This document shows positions 25,261 to 38,167 of a DNA stretch of 64,000 bases, piece after piece. How positions within the stretch are numbered: the stretch's first letter is position 1; each line of letters begins with the position of its first letter. The stretch comes from Acridotheres tristis (lineage: Eukaryota > Chordata > Aves > Passeriformes > Sturnidae), in the NCBI GenBank assembly GCA_037013685.1, contig CM072884.1, forward strand, positions 108,055,548 through 108,119,547, in the 5' to 3' direction. The position numbers and the translations under genes are program-made. The notes under the pieces were generated by a model that was given only the letters and a program-made list of their open reading frames with translations, was not told the DNA's origin and searched no databases.

Positions 25261-28200
25261 AGTGTTGCTTTATAATTATTGTTATGAATCAGACCTTAAT
25301 ATCAATTAGAGAATTCTTGAATAAAGACGAACAGCAATTATTTAGTGTCCCTTATAGAAAGATTCATAACAAGCAAAACTGACTGGTTTAGGTTGAATAA
25401 AATCTGAAGTAGATTAATTATTTGCAATAGAAACTGATTTTCCCACACAAAATTCTAAAATAAAATAATGGAATAATAAAATATGTGAAGTAAACATATT
25501 TCTCTAGACAGCATGATGATCAGTCCATTATGGAAATCTCCATTATAAGAGGAGAAAATTGTATTTAGATGCACTGAATGTTTCAAAATATTTCAGTGGT
25601 ATAAATTTCAAGATGATTGAGATTTATGTAAAATTGTCAGTAAGTCGGAATTCTCCTTTCTCACGCAAAGAAACTGAACATTTATTTCCAGATGCTTTAA
25701 ATAAATAAGGCATGTTAATCCTTTCATTTACTTTAAGCACTATGTGACATAACAACAAATTACTTTTTTGGGTCTGAAAAAATATATGGAAGTAATGGAC
25801 GTGGAGAACAACAGAACAGCAAAGCCATCTAAGCAGAATGGGAAGTTGCACATGTGGTGCAGAGCCAGAACTGGAGCTCATTTCCTTCTCTCTGTTGTTC
25901 AGATGTGCAAGGGAAAAGAAGACCCAAACTCGTGGAACTGGGAGGAAGCAGCTTCCTGCAATTATTTATTTAGCAGGTCCATCACCACCACTGCAGGCAG
26001 CTCCTGCTTGAGGCAGCTGATGGAGCAAGGACAGGGAACACAAAAGCAAGGGGGAATAGGAAATATAATCTCGATTTTTCAAACAAGGAAAGGGTGATGC
26101 AGAGACATGGTAAGAGGGGGCTGGAGTGTTCTGAGTGTCCTGGGGCAGGATGGTGGGTCTTCTCCAGAACCACTGTTACCCCTGGAGATGCTGCAGATGC
26201 TCCTCAGGGCTTTGGTAAGAGACAAGCATTAGCAAGCAGAGACCACTCTACCTTTTCCTGCAATGACATAGGGCACAAGATGCCAATGACTGGTAGGAAG
26301 TTCCCTCACAGTGGTGAAATTAAGACTAAGCAGTAGGAAAAATCCTAACTTTTGCCCTTCTGTACTTTGCCCTTGTCTCCTCTGATTCCAAAGAGGTCTT
26401 AAAAAAGATGGGCATGTCCCAGATTTGAAGTGAAAGGAAACAAGAATCTGGCAGGGACTTTTTTTAGAAAAGCTGACGCCTGAGTAATGAAAACAACGTT
26501 CACCCAGCTGAGAGACAGCAAAAGAACAGTATTTATTCTTAATTCCTTGCATGTGATCTCAAGTTCTCTTTGCCCAGCTTTCTGATTTCTCCATGCTTCC
26601 ATTTCCCACCTTTCAAGCGCAGACTCCAGCAGCACAGGCAGCTTTGCAAACTTCAGGTAAATTTTTTATCTAGAAGGTATAATCACCTTCCACGTTGTGT
26701 ATCATTAATGCGTGGGAACAGGGTGTATCAGAAAAAGACCTTGCTTGGATCTAGATCTTCTCTGATTGAGTTCCAAGCTGTGACACTGAGCCACCAGATG
26801 ACCTTATCTATCACTAATGTGGACTGCACTGTGGAACTTGTTAATGGGGTTGCATGCACATTATAACCTAGAAATTCTGGGTTATCACTGATGCTTGCAG
26901 CTGCCATGGCAACAGAGTTGGTAGGCATCTCTTAAAAAGTCTTCTTTTCTTTTTAAGGACTCCTTGAAAGCAGGAGGCATTTATCATCCAGCATGCACAA
27001 ACAGGTTTAACTATGAAAATAGTTTGCCTACAAAATGATAGACACCGTCTCCCTGTAGTTTCTCTATAGCTCGTATTTTTAGTTCTACATTCGTGCTACT
27101 GCATTTTAAAAGATTTTCATTAGAGTCCTTATTTTTATGGCCTATAACTAAGCTAGATTTCCAGGACTTTCCAGTGTTCAGGTTTTAGCTTTGCAATTCT
27201 CCTTGATGTTACTGGAAGTTGCCCAAAGCCATTTTCCTTGAAGACTTTTGAAAATGTAAGCTTCACTATCTGTCTAGTAACTGAAAAAAACATTCAAGCT
27301 AAATCAGTGGAAAATAAAAGTTAACTATTTTCAAATGAGCACAGAACTGCTGGCTATTCATCCACAGAAAATAAAAAAATTGACTCTGTATAGCTCTAGT
27401 ATTTTACTTGGAGGAACATTTGCTCTCCTTACCTTCCTGGAATAACCATTGTTTTCTGTCTTTGACAGGTGGCATTTTTGCAGGTGTGTGTTCACCAAAG
27501 GAACTATTTAAACTTTAAGCAAACCACCATAATATGCAATAAACAATATCTATCTGAAAATCCTAAAGCCCTTCAAAAACCTGAAAACTTTAAGACAGTA
27601 CCAAAGAGATGTGAATTCTTGTTTGCCCTTTTGGAGAATGGAGACACTGAGAAGTTAAGCCATATTAACTGACTCAGTAAGCCAATCTCCAACTCTGCCA
27701 CTGGCCTGAGATCCCCCTTGAACCCATTTCTTGGGATTAATCACAGGATTAGCTTTCTTTCCTCCTTTCATGTGCATTTAAAGGACTGGTTAGAGACAGC
27801 GTGGAGTGTTCCAGTTGAAAATCTGGTCCAAATTTTTATAAGATTGGATTATAAGTGCATGGCTCAGGAAGAGTTTGGAAGCCTGCCATTTATTATCCTT
27901 TATTTGTGTTGTAGACCAAGCCTCCATTCTGCTAAGTGATCACTTGCAAATCAATTGCAGATGCCTCTGGGAAAAAAGAGGCACACATTCTCTAAAAAGG
28001 CAGGATTCATGGCACAGCAGAGGTGGAAACTCCTGCTTTCTGCACAGTTCTGAGCCTCCACCAGTATTAAATCCTTCGTGGCAAGTTAGCTCCAGGAGCT
28101 TTTTAAAACAGTCTGGATATCCTCAGAAACTGAAGGCTGTGCTTAAGGAAGTTTTTTATTTTTCATGAGAGCAGCCTTTCCTCAAGAACAGAGCTGGGTT

Positions 28201-29692
28201 GCTGAGTTGGAGGGTCCAAAGCAGTCAGACCATGTAGTAAACTGAAAACACCTTTTTTATATGTCTGGGTCTCTTCCTTTGCTCCTGCATCCCTCTGCTC
28301 CCCTTGCACCTCACCTGCCCGACCTTTCAGAGCCACTGGGATCACAGTCAAGCTGGTCTGGCCATAGGCCATATTTTGCCATGAATTCAAACAGATTGGA
28401 AGAATCAAGATGTTCAAAGCCTCATTTATGTGTGAAACAATAAAGTTACACTCTGAACTGCTTATACAGTATTATCAGGATAGCGCTTGGATGTCTCTCT
28501 GACAGGGGATTAGTGCCTGAGACGTGTTAAGGTAGGAATTAACTCTTGGCTCTGGTGATTTACCCCGAAATTTTTGAGTCAGATGCTCCACAGGTCTCAT
28601 TTGGTGTTGACTCTTGAGTTAATGGAGCATACAGGGTCTCTTTATTTGCAGCTTTTGCAAAGCAACCTGTTTTTCCATCCTGTTAAAATTCATGAACACT
28701 ACATGAAGCAGGTGGAGGAAGAGTTTCTAAATACTTTTCTAATAGACCAGAAGCACAAAAGCTCTTCAAAGGGAGCCTCGTTGATACTTACTTGCATGAA
28801 GCAATCTTCTCCTGCTTCTCAAGAAAGGAAAAAGAAAACCAAACAAAAAGGCAAAACAGAACCCTGAAACATGAATTACCTAATTTGGACAAAATAAAAT
28901 TGGCAAACACAGGAAAAAATGCACATTTACTGTCATCCATCCTCAATCCTTAGTTTCATGACACCTTCTTTGGACTGAGGTCTGATTTCCTGTGAAAGCA
29001 GAGCCCAGGAAAGAAACGGAGTGATTCCAGTGATGATCTGGCAGTGGGGTGTGCTCAGCAGTGAGAGTGGCAGCCCTTCAGCCTGGCAGCATTTGCTGAT
29101 GGATGCAGCACTGTGACTGTGTGTGCCAAGGCTGGCTGCCTCTGGACCTTGGCAAAGTTAGGTGAAAAATGTGACATGGCCTGCTGTGAGGGTACTGTAA
29201 TAAGGAATAATATAAAAATTCTGAGTGGAGCCGGGGACAATGTGGTAGAATGATGTACCTGAAAGCAGGCTCAGTTGCATTTGCTGCTTATGGAGTCACT
29301 TTTTTTACAAGGAAGAATTGCTGAGGATGCCTTTATCTTACACATGAATGCCCTTGTTCATGTCTTCTACATTAATCTCATTTTTAACCTTCTTATCAAT
29401 TTGTTATATATGTCTATGTCCCATCTACCATTAGGAACCTACATAAGGTTTAACAGTCCTTTAAAAGCAATGGAAAGAAAAATTATGCCCAAAAGGTTAT
29501 TTCAGTTATAGATGAAGTAAATGACTCACTGGAAATGTCACTATCTTCTGATTCGTGAATGATTTTACGTGGCTGCAGCCCAAAACGTTTTCTCTTTTTT
29601 CTTTATCTGTGAGTGTTGGTGAGATCTTGGTCCTCAGTGCCTCTCATTCCTCCACACATCAAGGCAAGATTTTTGTAAATAGCCTAAATAAA
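25261..29692. other. Unique non-coding sequence, no gene seen
   Basis: 25380-25630 is AT-rich. Short frames occur on both strands, the longest near 25768-26097 and 28574-28867, with no recognised family. A short SINE-like word near 27633-27670 is too weak to call. Confidence 0.5.
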
Positions 29693-30068
29693 TGTACTGG
29701 GGGCTAGAGAGGTGTCTTCTCTGAGAAGCTCCCTCATGTCCCACAGAGCCAACGCCAGCTGGCTGCAAAACAAATCCACTGCTGGCCAAGGCTGAGCCCA
29801 TCAGGGATGGTGGAAGCACCTCTGGGATAATGTGTTAAAGGAGAGGAAAATCTGCAGTGCAATGGCAGCCAGAGAGAGGAATGAGGAGATGGGAGAGCAA
29901 CAGCCCTGCAGACACCAAGGTCAGTGAAACAGGAGTGGGGAGGAGGTGCCAAACCTGAGATTCCCCTGCAGCCCATGGAAGTTCATGGTGGAGCAGAGAT
30001 CCACCTGCAGCCTTGGAGGAGCCCATGCCAGAGCAGGTGGATGCACCCAAAGAAGGCTGCAACCCCTC
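29693..30068 (+). mobile_element. ERV LTR fragment, 3' truncated
   Basis: Starts TGTACTGGG, the 5' end of a long passerine ERV LTR type. It runs through its blocks in order: 'gagaagctccctcatgtccc', 'acagagccaacgccagctgg', 'ctggccaaggctgagcccat', 'atggcagccagagagaggaa', 'ccctgcagacaccaaggtca', 'gagattcccctgcagcccat' and 'catgccagagcaggtggatg'. A short deletion follows the first nine bases. Similarity stops near 30068, well short of the 3' part of this LTR type. No second LTR or internal retroviral gene is present, and the missing end prevents a TSD check. Confidence 0.75.
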
Positions 30069-33000
30069 GGGCTTATTTTTGGTTTATTTTTGTATTTCAT
30101 CCCTAGATATTAATGACATCCTCTAAATATCAAGGAGAAATGCTTTCTATGCCCTGGGAGCAACTCGGAAAATTTGAGGCCAGCAAGCTTCCACTTTTCT
30201 TGTTCTCAGTGGATTTATGTGGCCAGTGTTATGAAATGGAACAGGAAGCTTCAGGGTAAATATAAGAATTTGGATGCATACATCCTTTGCATTCAATAGG
30301 AGAAAACAGCTGTCAATACTTACACTGCTGTGAAAAAGTACTAATCTTCAGAGCTCTCTTTACCTCCAGAAACAAAGCTGGAAGGGGATGCATGTGAGAA
30401 CCAGGGGGAGAGATATGGAAATCAGAAGGTAAATTTGAAGCAGAGGGCTGGTGTTTTCTACTTGTGGTTCCCACCATGCATACAGAGAGTTAAGGCAAAA
30501 ATAATTATAATTTTTCCCCACATTTGTCCTAGAGCAGTCTGTGACCTGGATTGTTGTGTCTGGCTGCTAGTGGAAAAAACAATTGAGCTGCAGTTTCACT
30601 GCAAATTGTACCAAGAGAAAAGACACAGTGCAAAGCAAAAGAGTGAAATTGCTGTCAGGTACGTGGTAAATCATGCAGTGACACCAGCCAACAGTCAGGT
30701 GCATCTGGCCTAAAGGACCCATAGCTCAGATAGGGAAAGAATGTAGGTACTGATATGTAGAATTACCAACTCACCAGCAGCATGATGGTGAAGCAGAGAG
30801 AGTCAAACTGCTTTTTCAGAGGTGCTGCCTTGCATGATGCATTCATGAGATGATGTGATCTGACAAGTTAGTGAGTGCTTAACCCCTCCTCTGCCAGCAG
30901 AGACTTTCATCCTGCTTCTCAGCAGAGACAGCATTGATTTGCTGAGCTCAGAACAACCTTGTGGGTGAGAGCTGTTGTGCTCTCACACACAGCATTTGTC
31001 TGAAAGTTACCTCTGTGGACAATATTTTGAGAGAGAAAACCCTTCTCACTCGGATTGGAATCCAGTATGGTCAGAAATGCCCTGGGCTGGAAAAGGAAAG
31101 AAAGATGATCAAAGGAGATCATAACATGTAGAGTTAAACAGAAAAACTGTCATGGTAGGTGAAGCCAGTCCACAGCATTGCAGGGCAAAGCAGCACAACT
31201 TTCAGGGTCAGCATCAGGTAGCCCTGACTGGTGTCATGGGCAGCTGCCTGGCTCACAGGTAGCCAGAGGTGGTTAACTGGCACATCAAATGAACAATATA
31301 GAATTAATTCCCTTTGCACCCCAAATGACTCTTCTTTAGCACAAGGCTAGGTGGGCAAAGTTAGAGGAGGGACCCTCTTGTCTGCCCAGACACTTAGGAT
31401 ATATGTGTCACAAAATATCAGTTGGGTTAACTGGGTAACCTTCCTACAGTTCAAGCTCCATATGTTATCAAGGGTTTGATGAAAATGGGCAAAACAGGAT
31501 TGAATGAAAATAATTCGGGTGGCAGAATATCACTTAATGGATTTGTCCTCAGGTGTTAAGACTTGCTCACAAAGGAAAGTCTCATATTTTTTCTTCTCCA
31601 GCACATCCCCTTGCCAGCACAGAGCCCTGCAGATTCATTCCTCTTTTAATTTGCACTGACTTACGTCAAATCACCACATTACTAGAATATAATGTGAACA
31701 ACTGGTTGTCCGTAAAAGTATAATGGCCAACTCTTAAAGATAATTCCAGCTAAGCATCAAGCATCATCTGGCATGTGTGACAGGTGAAACTACCATATGG
31801 TGAGGACCCACCTAGATAAATCAGTGTGCTCCAAATTCTGCACTGCCCTGTGAAAAAACATCTTCCTGTCCTGGGGACAGGCAGTACTCCCCAGTGTGAA
31901 AAGAAGCCTGGGCCATAACATAGTTAGATTTCACAATTGTGGAACGAGTAAACAGCATTCTAACCAATCCTTTTTACATCTCTGAGGAGTTCTTAAAATG
32001 CTTTCTCATTCTGCAGAGGGTTAACATGGATCTTGTGTAGAGAGAAGCAGGTGGAGTCTGAGTGTGTGTACACAAACATATGCACATGGTGCCCATAGGT
32101 TGGGGTTTTGACAGCAGTGGGGTCTATTTATAAGGGACAAGGAAAATATGTTTGCTTTACTCCCTTGAGGAGCAAGTGAGCAGTGAGTGGGTGGGAGGCA
32201 CGGGGAGCTCGTCTGTCTCTGATCATCCCTGTGCTGGTGGCTGAGGGAGTCTCTGAGAGCTGTGTGTGCTGTGCTCCACTTCCAAAGTGCTCCTGCTGCA
32301 CCTCCAGACATGGCTTGTCCATTTTTACTGGGGTGGGGCTGGGAAAAGTGTATGGTCCAGGCACCTCCACTATCACAAGTGTTGCAACAATACAAACTAA
32401 GAACTATGACTTAAAAATATGCAAGAAGACAGTGACCTGATAAAATTTTTCTTGGTTTTTCACTAAACTTCTCTTATCATTGTGCCCTGACAAACACTAC
32501 TGATCCCCTATCCCACATTCCAAACTCCAAAATATTCATTCCCAAACCAATAGATTATTTTAAAAAGGAGTGTGGACTTCAGCAGCACAGATGAGAAGTG
32601 TACTGATAGCTAACTCAATGGGAAACTGTCCTGTATGGCTCTGTGATCCATAGAGGCAGCCAGGGTGAGGGATTAGGAAGTGCTCCAGAGACTCATCACT
32701 TGCAGAAGTTGAATATTTGAGACAGCAAAGAACCACTTGGAAAGAAGGACATAGGCAAAGAAAGGAGCAATACTCTGGAATGAGCAAGGAAAGGTAGGGA
32801 AAATATAGCACAGGGAAACTCCTGCTTGTCTGAATGTGCAGAAAAAGGAAGATTAATTTTGTTCAGGCAAATGCAAACTCTTCAGCTAGAGTAATTCACA
32901 TTGAAGGAAAAGATCAAAGAAAACCAGTGAAATTAGTCAGCTGAATTTTGATGTGCTACCAAGTAAAGACTAAAGAAAATCTTACAAGTCATGGTAGAAA

Positions 33001-36000
33001 CACTTTATAGAGATCAAAGTTTAGCTAGAGATAAAAGACAGAAAAACAAAATATCATTTTGTAATTTCCTCCCCACCCTTGACAACATTTGTCATGTATT
33101 ATTTATGACCAGTAGGTCTTTTTTGGGGGGAGAACATCTATAATGTTTTTAACAGGGGTCCTTTAAATTCCAGAAAGCATTTCAGCTGCAGTGGTCTCTG
33201 GCAAATTTGCTATCAATTTCAACAGCATCTGAATTGGGTACATGGTAAATTTAACAATGAAAATATACCAGACACTTTTAGTTCCTTATGGTGTGTCCCA
33301 AATAGCTTATAAAACACAAATGCTTCTTCAGTCATTAGGGATGAACAGGTCCCCTGGCATCCTAAATAGAATGCAAAGTGTGGATCAAACTGGGTAATAA
33401 ATTGAATTAATGTGGCAAAGACATAGGCTGGTGTCAAACTGATGTTACAGGACTGACTTATATTGAACTACTCCTTGGAGACAGCAACACAGAGAAATGT
33501 TTGTGCTCCATCTCAAGCACAGCTACCAGGCACTCTGTTGCCATGCTACAGTATCTAGGTGGCATCTCACCGAAGGAAAATCCTGCTTCTCTGGGTGCCA
33601 GTCCCTGCTTGGGGTGCTAGCAGGAGGCTGAGTACATCAGCTGAGTGGGTTGTGTTCCTCCAGATGCTCCAGAGGAAGGGGAGGACATGCCACACAGCAG
33701 TGCCTCTCCCTCACCATCCCACTCCTGAAATGACTCCTTCACTGTGCTCACACTGGGGGAGAGAGTGTGAGCTGAGCCATGTGCTGATGCCTTTCACATC
33801 CCCCTGTGCCTCAACTCCCATTTTCTGCAGAGGAACTGAGCCCATTTAGCATTTAAATGTGCCTCTGGGGAAGTGAAATGGAAGGTGGGATTTGCCAGAT
33901 GAAACTTCACAAGAGAAATTTTAAAGAATGATGGGAAATCTTTTGAAAGGGAACGTGGAAGGCAGTAAACAGCTAAAAATGGAGCAAAACATAGCATGGA
34001 AACAAACCAGAGAAGTAGAAAACAAAAATAAAGATAGGAATAAAAAGGTAGGATGAGTGAAGGTTAAGAAAATACTCCCATGAGTTAGATGAAAGAAATG
34101 GTAGTGGTCAATGACTCACTTTCATCTGATACTCCTTCTTATTCTCTGTAATCCTCAAAATCAGGAACAATATTTTAGAATTCCCAGTCTTGGAGAGATG
34201 CAATGCCAGAGGCAATGAGAACCTGACGTATACTTTCAAATCTAAAAAGTCCAAAACTTGCACTATCCATTTTTAACCCAACCAAATGTGCATTTTTATG
34301 GCTCTAGCAGTTACTCTTCACCCTGAAGCAATTTTACAACATGCTGAAAATATTGAGCAATGCAGAGGTTGGACTGCACTTGAAATGGCCAAATATTTTC
34401 CAGCCCTCAGTGTTTTGGATGCAATGTACTGCAACACATGCACTTGACTAAAAGTGGCAGTTGTGTCTGTCTATGATTTCATGAACTGTGACTGGAAGCA
34501 CACTTTACCTTCAGTCCTTTTCCAGTGTTTTGTGGGTCAGCTTGGGCTCACCCTGACCAAAGTCAACACCAAACTTCCCCTGGAGTTTCTCAGGTTAACG
34601 ATGAAGCACATGCTGCCTGCCATGGAGAGAAGAAACACCATAGCAAGGTAACTCATGGAGGAAAAATCGACCTTGTCCTGCCTCCTTATGCTCCAAAACA
34701 CAGTGAGGTTGCTGTGGGCTGATCAATATTTGCAGTATGAGACAGATGTGATCTTTGGGAGAAGAGCATGAGCCTGGCATGGCAAAAGCACTTTTGGAGC
34801 TGCTGCCTTTGTCCTGCCTGAGGAAGAGCCCAAATTCAGATGCTTTAGGTTCTTTTGCAGGAGCTAGAAACCACTGACCCCATAAAACACCATCAAACCT
34901 ATGTGACAGCTGCTGCTGCCTCTGCTCACCCTCTCTGTAACACAACGCCCTGGAGTGACAGGCTGACTAGACAGAAGATCCAGAAAGGGGCTCTTTCTGA
35001 GCATTCTGAAAAGTCTGGCACCTCACTGTTATCACCTCAATAAAATGCAGCAGGAATACATGACCAAAAAGGGCCCTTAGAGCCCCTTTTGTTGCAGAGA
35101 AGCTGCTGCCCAGGGCAGTGAGGCCCATAGGGTGCCAGAGCTGTGCTTGTGTTCCCCTCTGAAATGGGTGAAACATCCATGTCTTCACAAGCCTGTTTCA
35201 CACAACTTTTACAAAATCCACTGAGGGAAGGGTGGTGGAGCCTGAGACCATCACCAGAGTCCCTCTGGCAGGGATGGAGCCAGGGTGAGGCCAAGGAAGC
35301 ATCCTGACTGTGGCACTGCCATTCTGGATCTGGCCACAGCAACAGCACAAACGTTTTCTGTGGCACTCACAGGCAAAGCCTCAGACAAATCTTTAGGTGT
35401 CACTGTAGACAAAAGCCTTAAGCTACTTCCAGGAACCTGTTCTGGCTCAGAGATCTTGGACAGAAGAGTGCAGACCATCTGTCTGGCCATGTGGAGGCAA
35501 AGATAAGCTTTTAGGATGGAAACTCTGACCTGATCCCACAGGGCTGGGGTGAGCAGAAGAGGTGGATCAGTGGGAGATTACTTAAAAGGACACAACTTCC
35601 AATAGTTTAAAAAGCTATCCAACCTACAGGAAATTTATTGCAGCTATGGCAGCATTAAAACCCCCTTTATATTTACCTGGACACCTTTTAAAAATTGTTT
35701 GACAGTAATAACTACCAGTGAAGGTCACAGTGTAGTTAAGAGGGAGTGAGCCTCCATTTCAATTGGGAAGGAGCACATGGGGAAGCCCTGGAGAAGGAAG
35801 TCATGCTGTTCTTGCCAACCTGCAGTAACCAAGTACAGTGCACATCCAGCCAGGAAGACTGCAAAAAAGACCTTCACCCTACAGTGGGCTGAGGACAGCT
35901 AACATGGATTGATTTAAGTAATATGCTATTAAAAGCTCTTCTGAATGACTGCAACCTATTATGTGGCTTCAGACTTCAGCACCTTTAAAATGCATATGGT

Positions 36001-36408
36001 TTAACTGGCACAGCATTAGGGGTCCTTTCCAGCCATTACTGTTGCTGACACTGTGACAATCTGAATGCAGCTGTCATTGTGCTACTGCCTGTACAGAGAC
36101 ACAGAAGAGGAGCAGAGAGGCCACCATTCATGGCATAGAAATGGCATCTCAGCCTTAATGAAACCCCTCAGTTTGTGCTGCTGCAATGGATGTCACCTTA
36201 ATCCATAGCTGAGTGACCACGGGGATGTGCATTCCTAGCCTGCTGTTAGTAACAATTCCTACCAGTTCCACAAATGCTGTGGTTCTACACCACTGCAGGC
36301 ACCAAGGCAGTGACTGCAGTCTAGTACTCTGCTTCCCACCCATTTTCTCTCATCTTTCTGGTTGGGTCCCTGTATCAGCTGTGAAAGCAGAGGACATCAG
36401 AGGACATG
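30069..36408. other. Long unique non-coding stretch
   Basis: More than 6 kb with no recognised repeat and no supported gene. A plus-strand frame at 35285-35506 contains an LGVTVD-like motif faintly reminiscent of LINE reverse transcriptases, but no flanking element sequence supports it. 33840-34060 is A-rich. Confidence 0.5.
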
Positions 36409-36424
36409 CTACTACTACTACTAC
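36409..36424 (+). repeat. (CTA)n microsatellite
   Basis: Five uninterrupted CTA units. It is short but likely polymorphic. Confidence 0.85.
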
Positions 36425-37597
36425 ATTATGACACACTGAAGAGAGGAAGACATGGCTATATTTAAATCAATGTTCCATAGAGAGTGTTCTGCACTGGCAA
36501 ATAAGTCCTTATACATTTACCTGTCATAAGATTGCCATATATTATCATAGTAATGATGATATATTTCAGCAAATTTTTTCTTCCTTTGCTGTTCACATGC
36601 TCCTAATTCCTTTTCATCTTGACTCCTCTTAACATGCAAATTGTAATTTGCAAGCTTAAAATACAAATTCTGTTTGTGAAAATAAGATTCTGTAAATATT
36701 ATATCTCCGCTGGAAGAGAAGGAGATTCTTTTACATTGGCCTAAACAAATTATTTAGATAATATCAAGTTTGCTTCAGGTTAAAATTTTTGAGATGTAAA
36801 TACATTTTAATATGCCATGCTTATAGCAAATATATTATAAGCATTTGTGCTATTTTAGCTGTTTTATAATACTCATAGTAAGAGACATACTGCAGCTAGA
36901 AAAACAATATTAGATTATAGACAGGGAAAAGTTAAAAAAAATTAAATGTATTAAAACCAGGTATTCAGGCTACAGCTGTCCTTAAAGACCCATTCTCTGA
37001 GGTGACATCTGCCTGTCCCCATGCTGCCCAGTTCACAGGACCAGCTGGAATTTACTGCCCATTCAGTGGGATTTCTTCCAGTTGGAAGCAGGCTGAGTGA
37101 TGGGAAATGGTCTCAAGGCTGAACTGTCCTGAATGTTAAACCTTCCACACCAGGCAGCTCGATGGTGTGCACTGATATAGTGAGTGTGCCTCAGCTGCCT
37201 GTCAGAGAGCAGGAGGAGGAACAGGGTGAGGGAATGCCTCCAAAAGACAGGAAAATGGGTGGAAGCATTGCTCCAGTGTAATCATGATGAGGTGGGTGAA
37301 GATGAGAAAGGTTTAGAGCTAAAACCCCTCCAATGAAGAGGATTAGGCAACCTCTAGAAGTTAGTAAGTCTGAATCAATAACAGTGAATATTAAATCCTG
37401 AAAAGATAGATAATAAACGGCAGTGATTGCAGTTTCAGACTCACCAGGTTGCCACTGAGCTCCAAAGGAGCTGGGAGGCAAGAGCAGCTGCTTCTCACAT
37501 GGACAAATGCCCACCACAGCAGGACGTGGGGGATCCTGGCTGCTCTGGCCTGGGACCACAGCAGCAGGATTGGTGTAGCAGCATCTCCTGCAGGAGA
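36425..37597. other. AT-rich non-coding block, then unique sequence
   Basis: 36500-36960 is strongly AT-rich with an inverted repeat at 36817-36844. The remainder has average composition and a minus-strand open frame at 37191-37559 without a recognised family. Confidence 0.5.
36817..36844. repeat. Inverted repeat, 9-bp perfect arms
   Basis: ATGCTTATA is followed by a 10-base spacer and then its exact reverse complement TATAAGCAT. It lies in AT-rich DNA. It could be a dimeric binding site or chance. Confidence 0.7.
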
Positions 37598-38167
37598 TTA
37601 TCCTGCCATGACAAGGAGCAGTGGCTCTGCTAAGTTCCCAGCTAGCTGGAGCAAGAAAACAAGGACTGACTGGGTCTCATAGTTCTGCAATACCTCTGGG
37701 CACTGTTTTGCTTCTCTGAGAGCCAAAGGTTTTAGAATCACAGATCCCAGTACATTCCAAACAAGATACTGAGCACCAACATCACCAATCATGCTGTTTC
37801 TTAATTCAGGAAGAACTTCCATCAAGGAAGTCCTTGTTTTTGCTGGAAAAATACCACTGGGTTCCAGGTTGCCTTGCAAATGTGAGAGTCTGCTGGACAA
37901 GCTGGATTTTTGGACTGTGTGTTTTATTGCCATGGAGGAGACCACTGCTTTAGCCAGTGCAGCTGTCAGTGGCCATGGGCCTGATTCTTCTCTAGACCTG
38001 GCTGCAAGTGCTGCTGGTGCAAAAGGGGCAGGAACACAGAGCTGGGGACAGGCGGCAGGGGCACTGCAGGGACCAGTGAGATCAGCACAGGCTGCAGTGC
38101 AGTCACACCTGGGGACATGGAGAGAGAAGTTCTCAGATGGGGAGATTGTCCCTATCCTTGAAGCCAA
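37598..38167 (-). other. Unrecognised 189-codon open frame
   Basis: The second-longest open frame in the window, on the minus strand. The N-terminal third is Ala/Pro/Cys-rich. The C-terminal two thirds have a more protein-like composition (Leu-, Val- and Glu-rich). A possible splice acceptor (TTTTTCCAG) and donor (CAGAG/GTATTG) on the minus strand bracket 37694-37842, so part of it could be an internal exon. I recognise no domain or family. The local sequence is richer in GC than its neighbours, which lengthens random frames. Probably not a gene, but worth testing. Confidence 0.2.

Noticed and set aside
27633..27670. MIR-like word (ggagacactgagaagttaag)
   Set aside because: The match is short and the next expected block (caaggtcacacag) is absent.
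35285..35506. LGVTVD motif suggesting a LINE reverse transcriptase
   Set aside because: It is a single short motif with no flanking RT blocks at the nucleotide or protein level.
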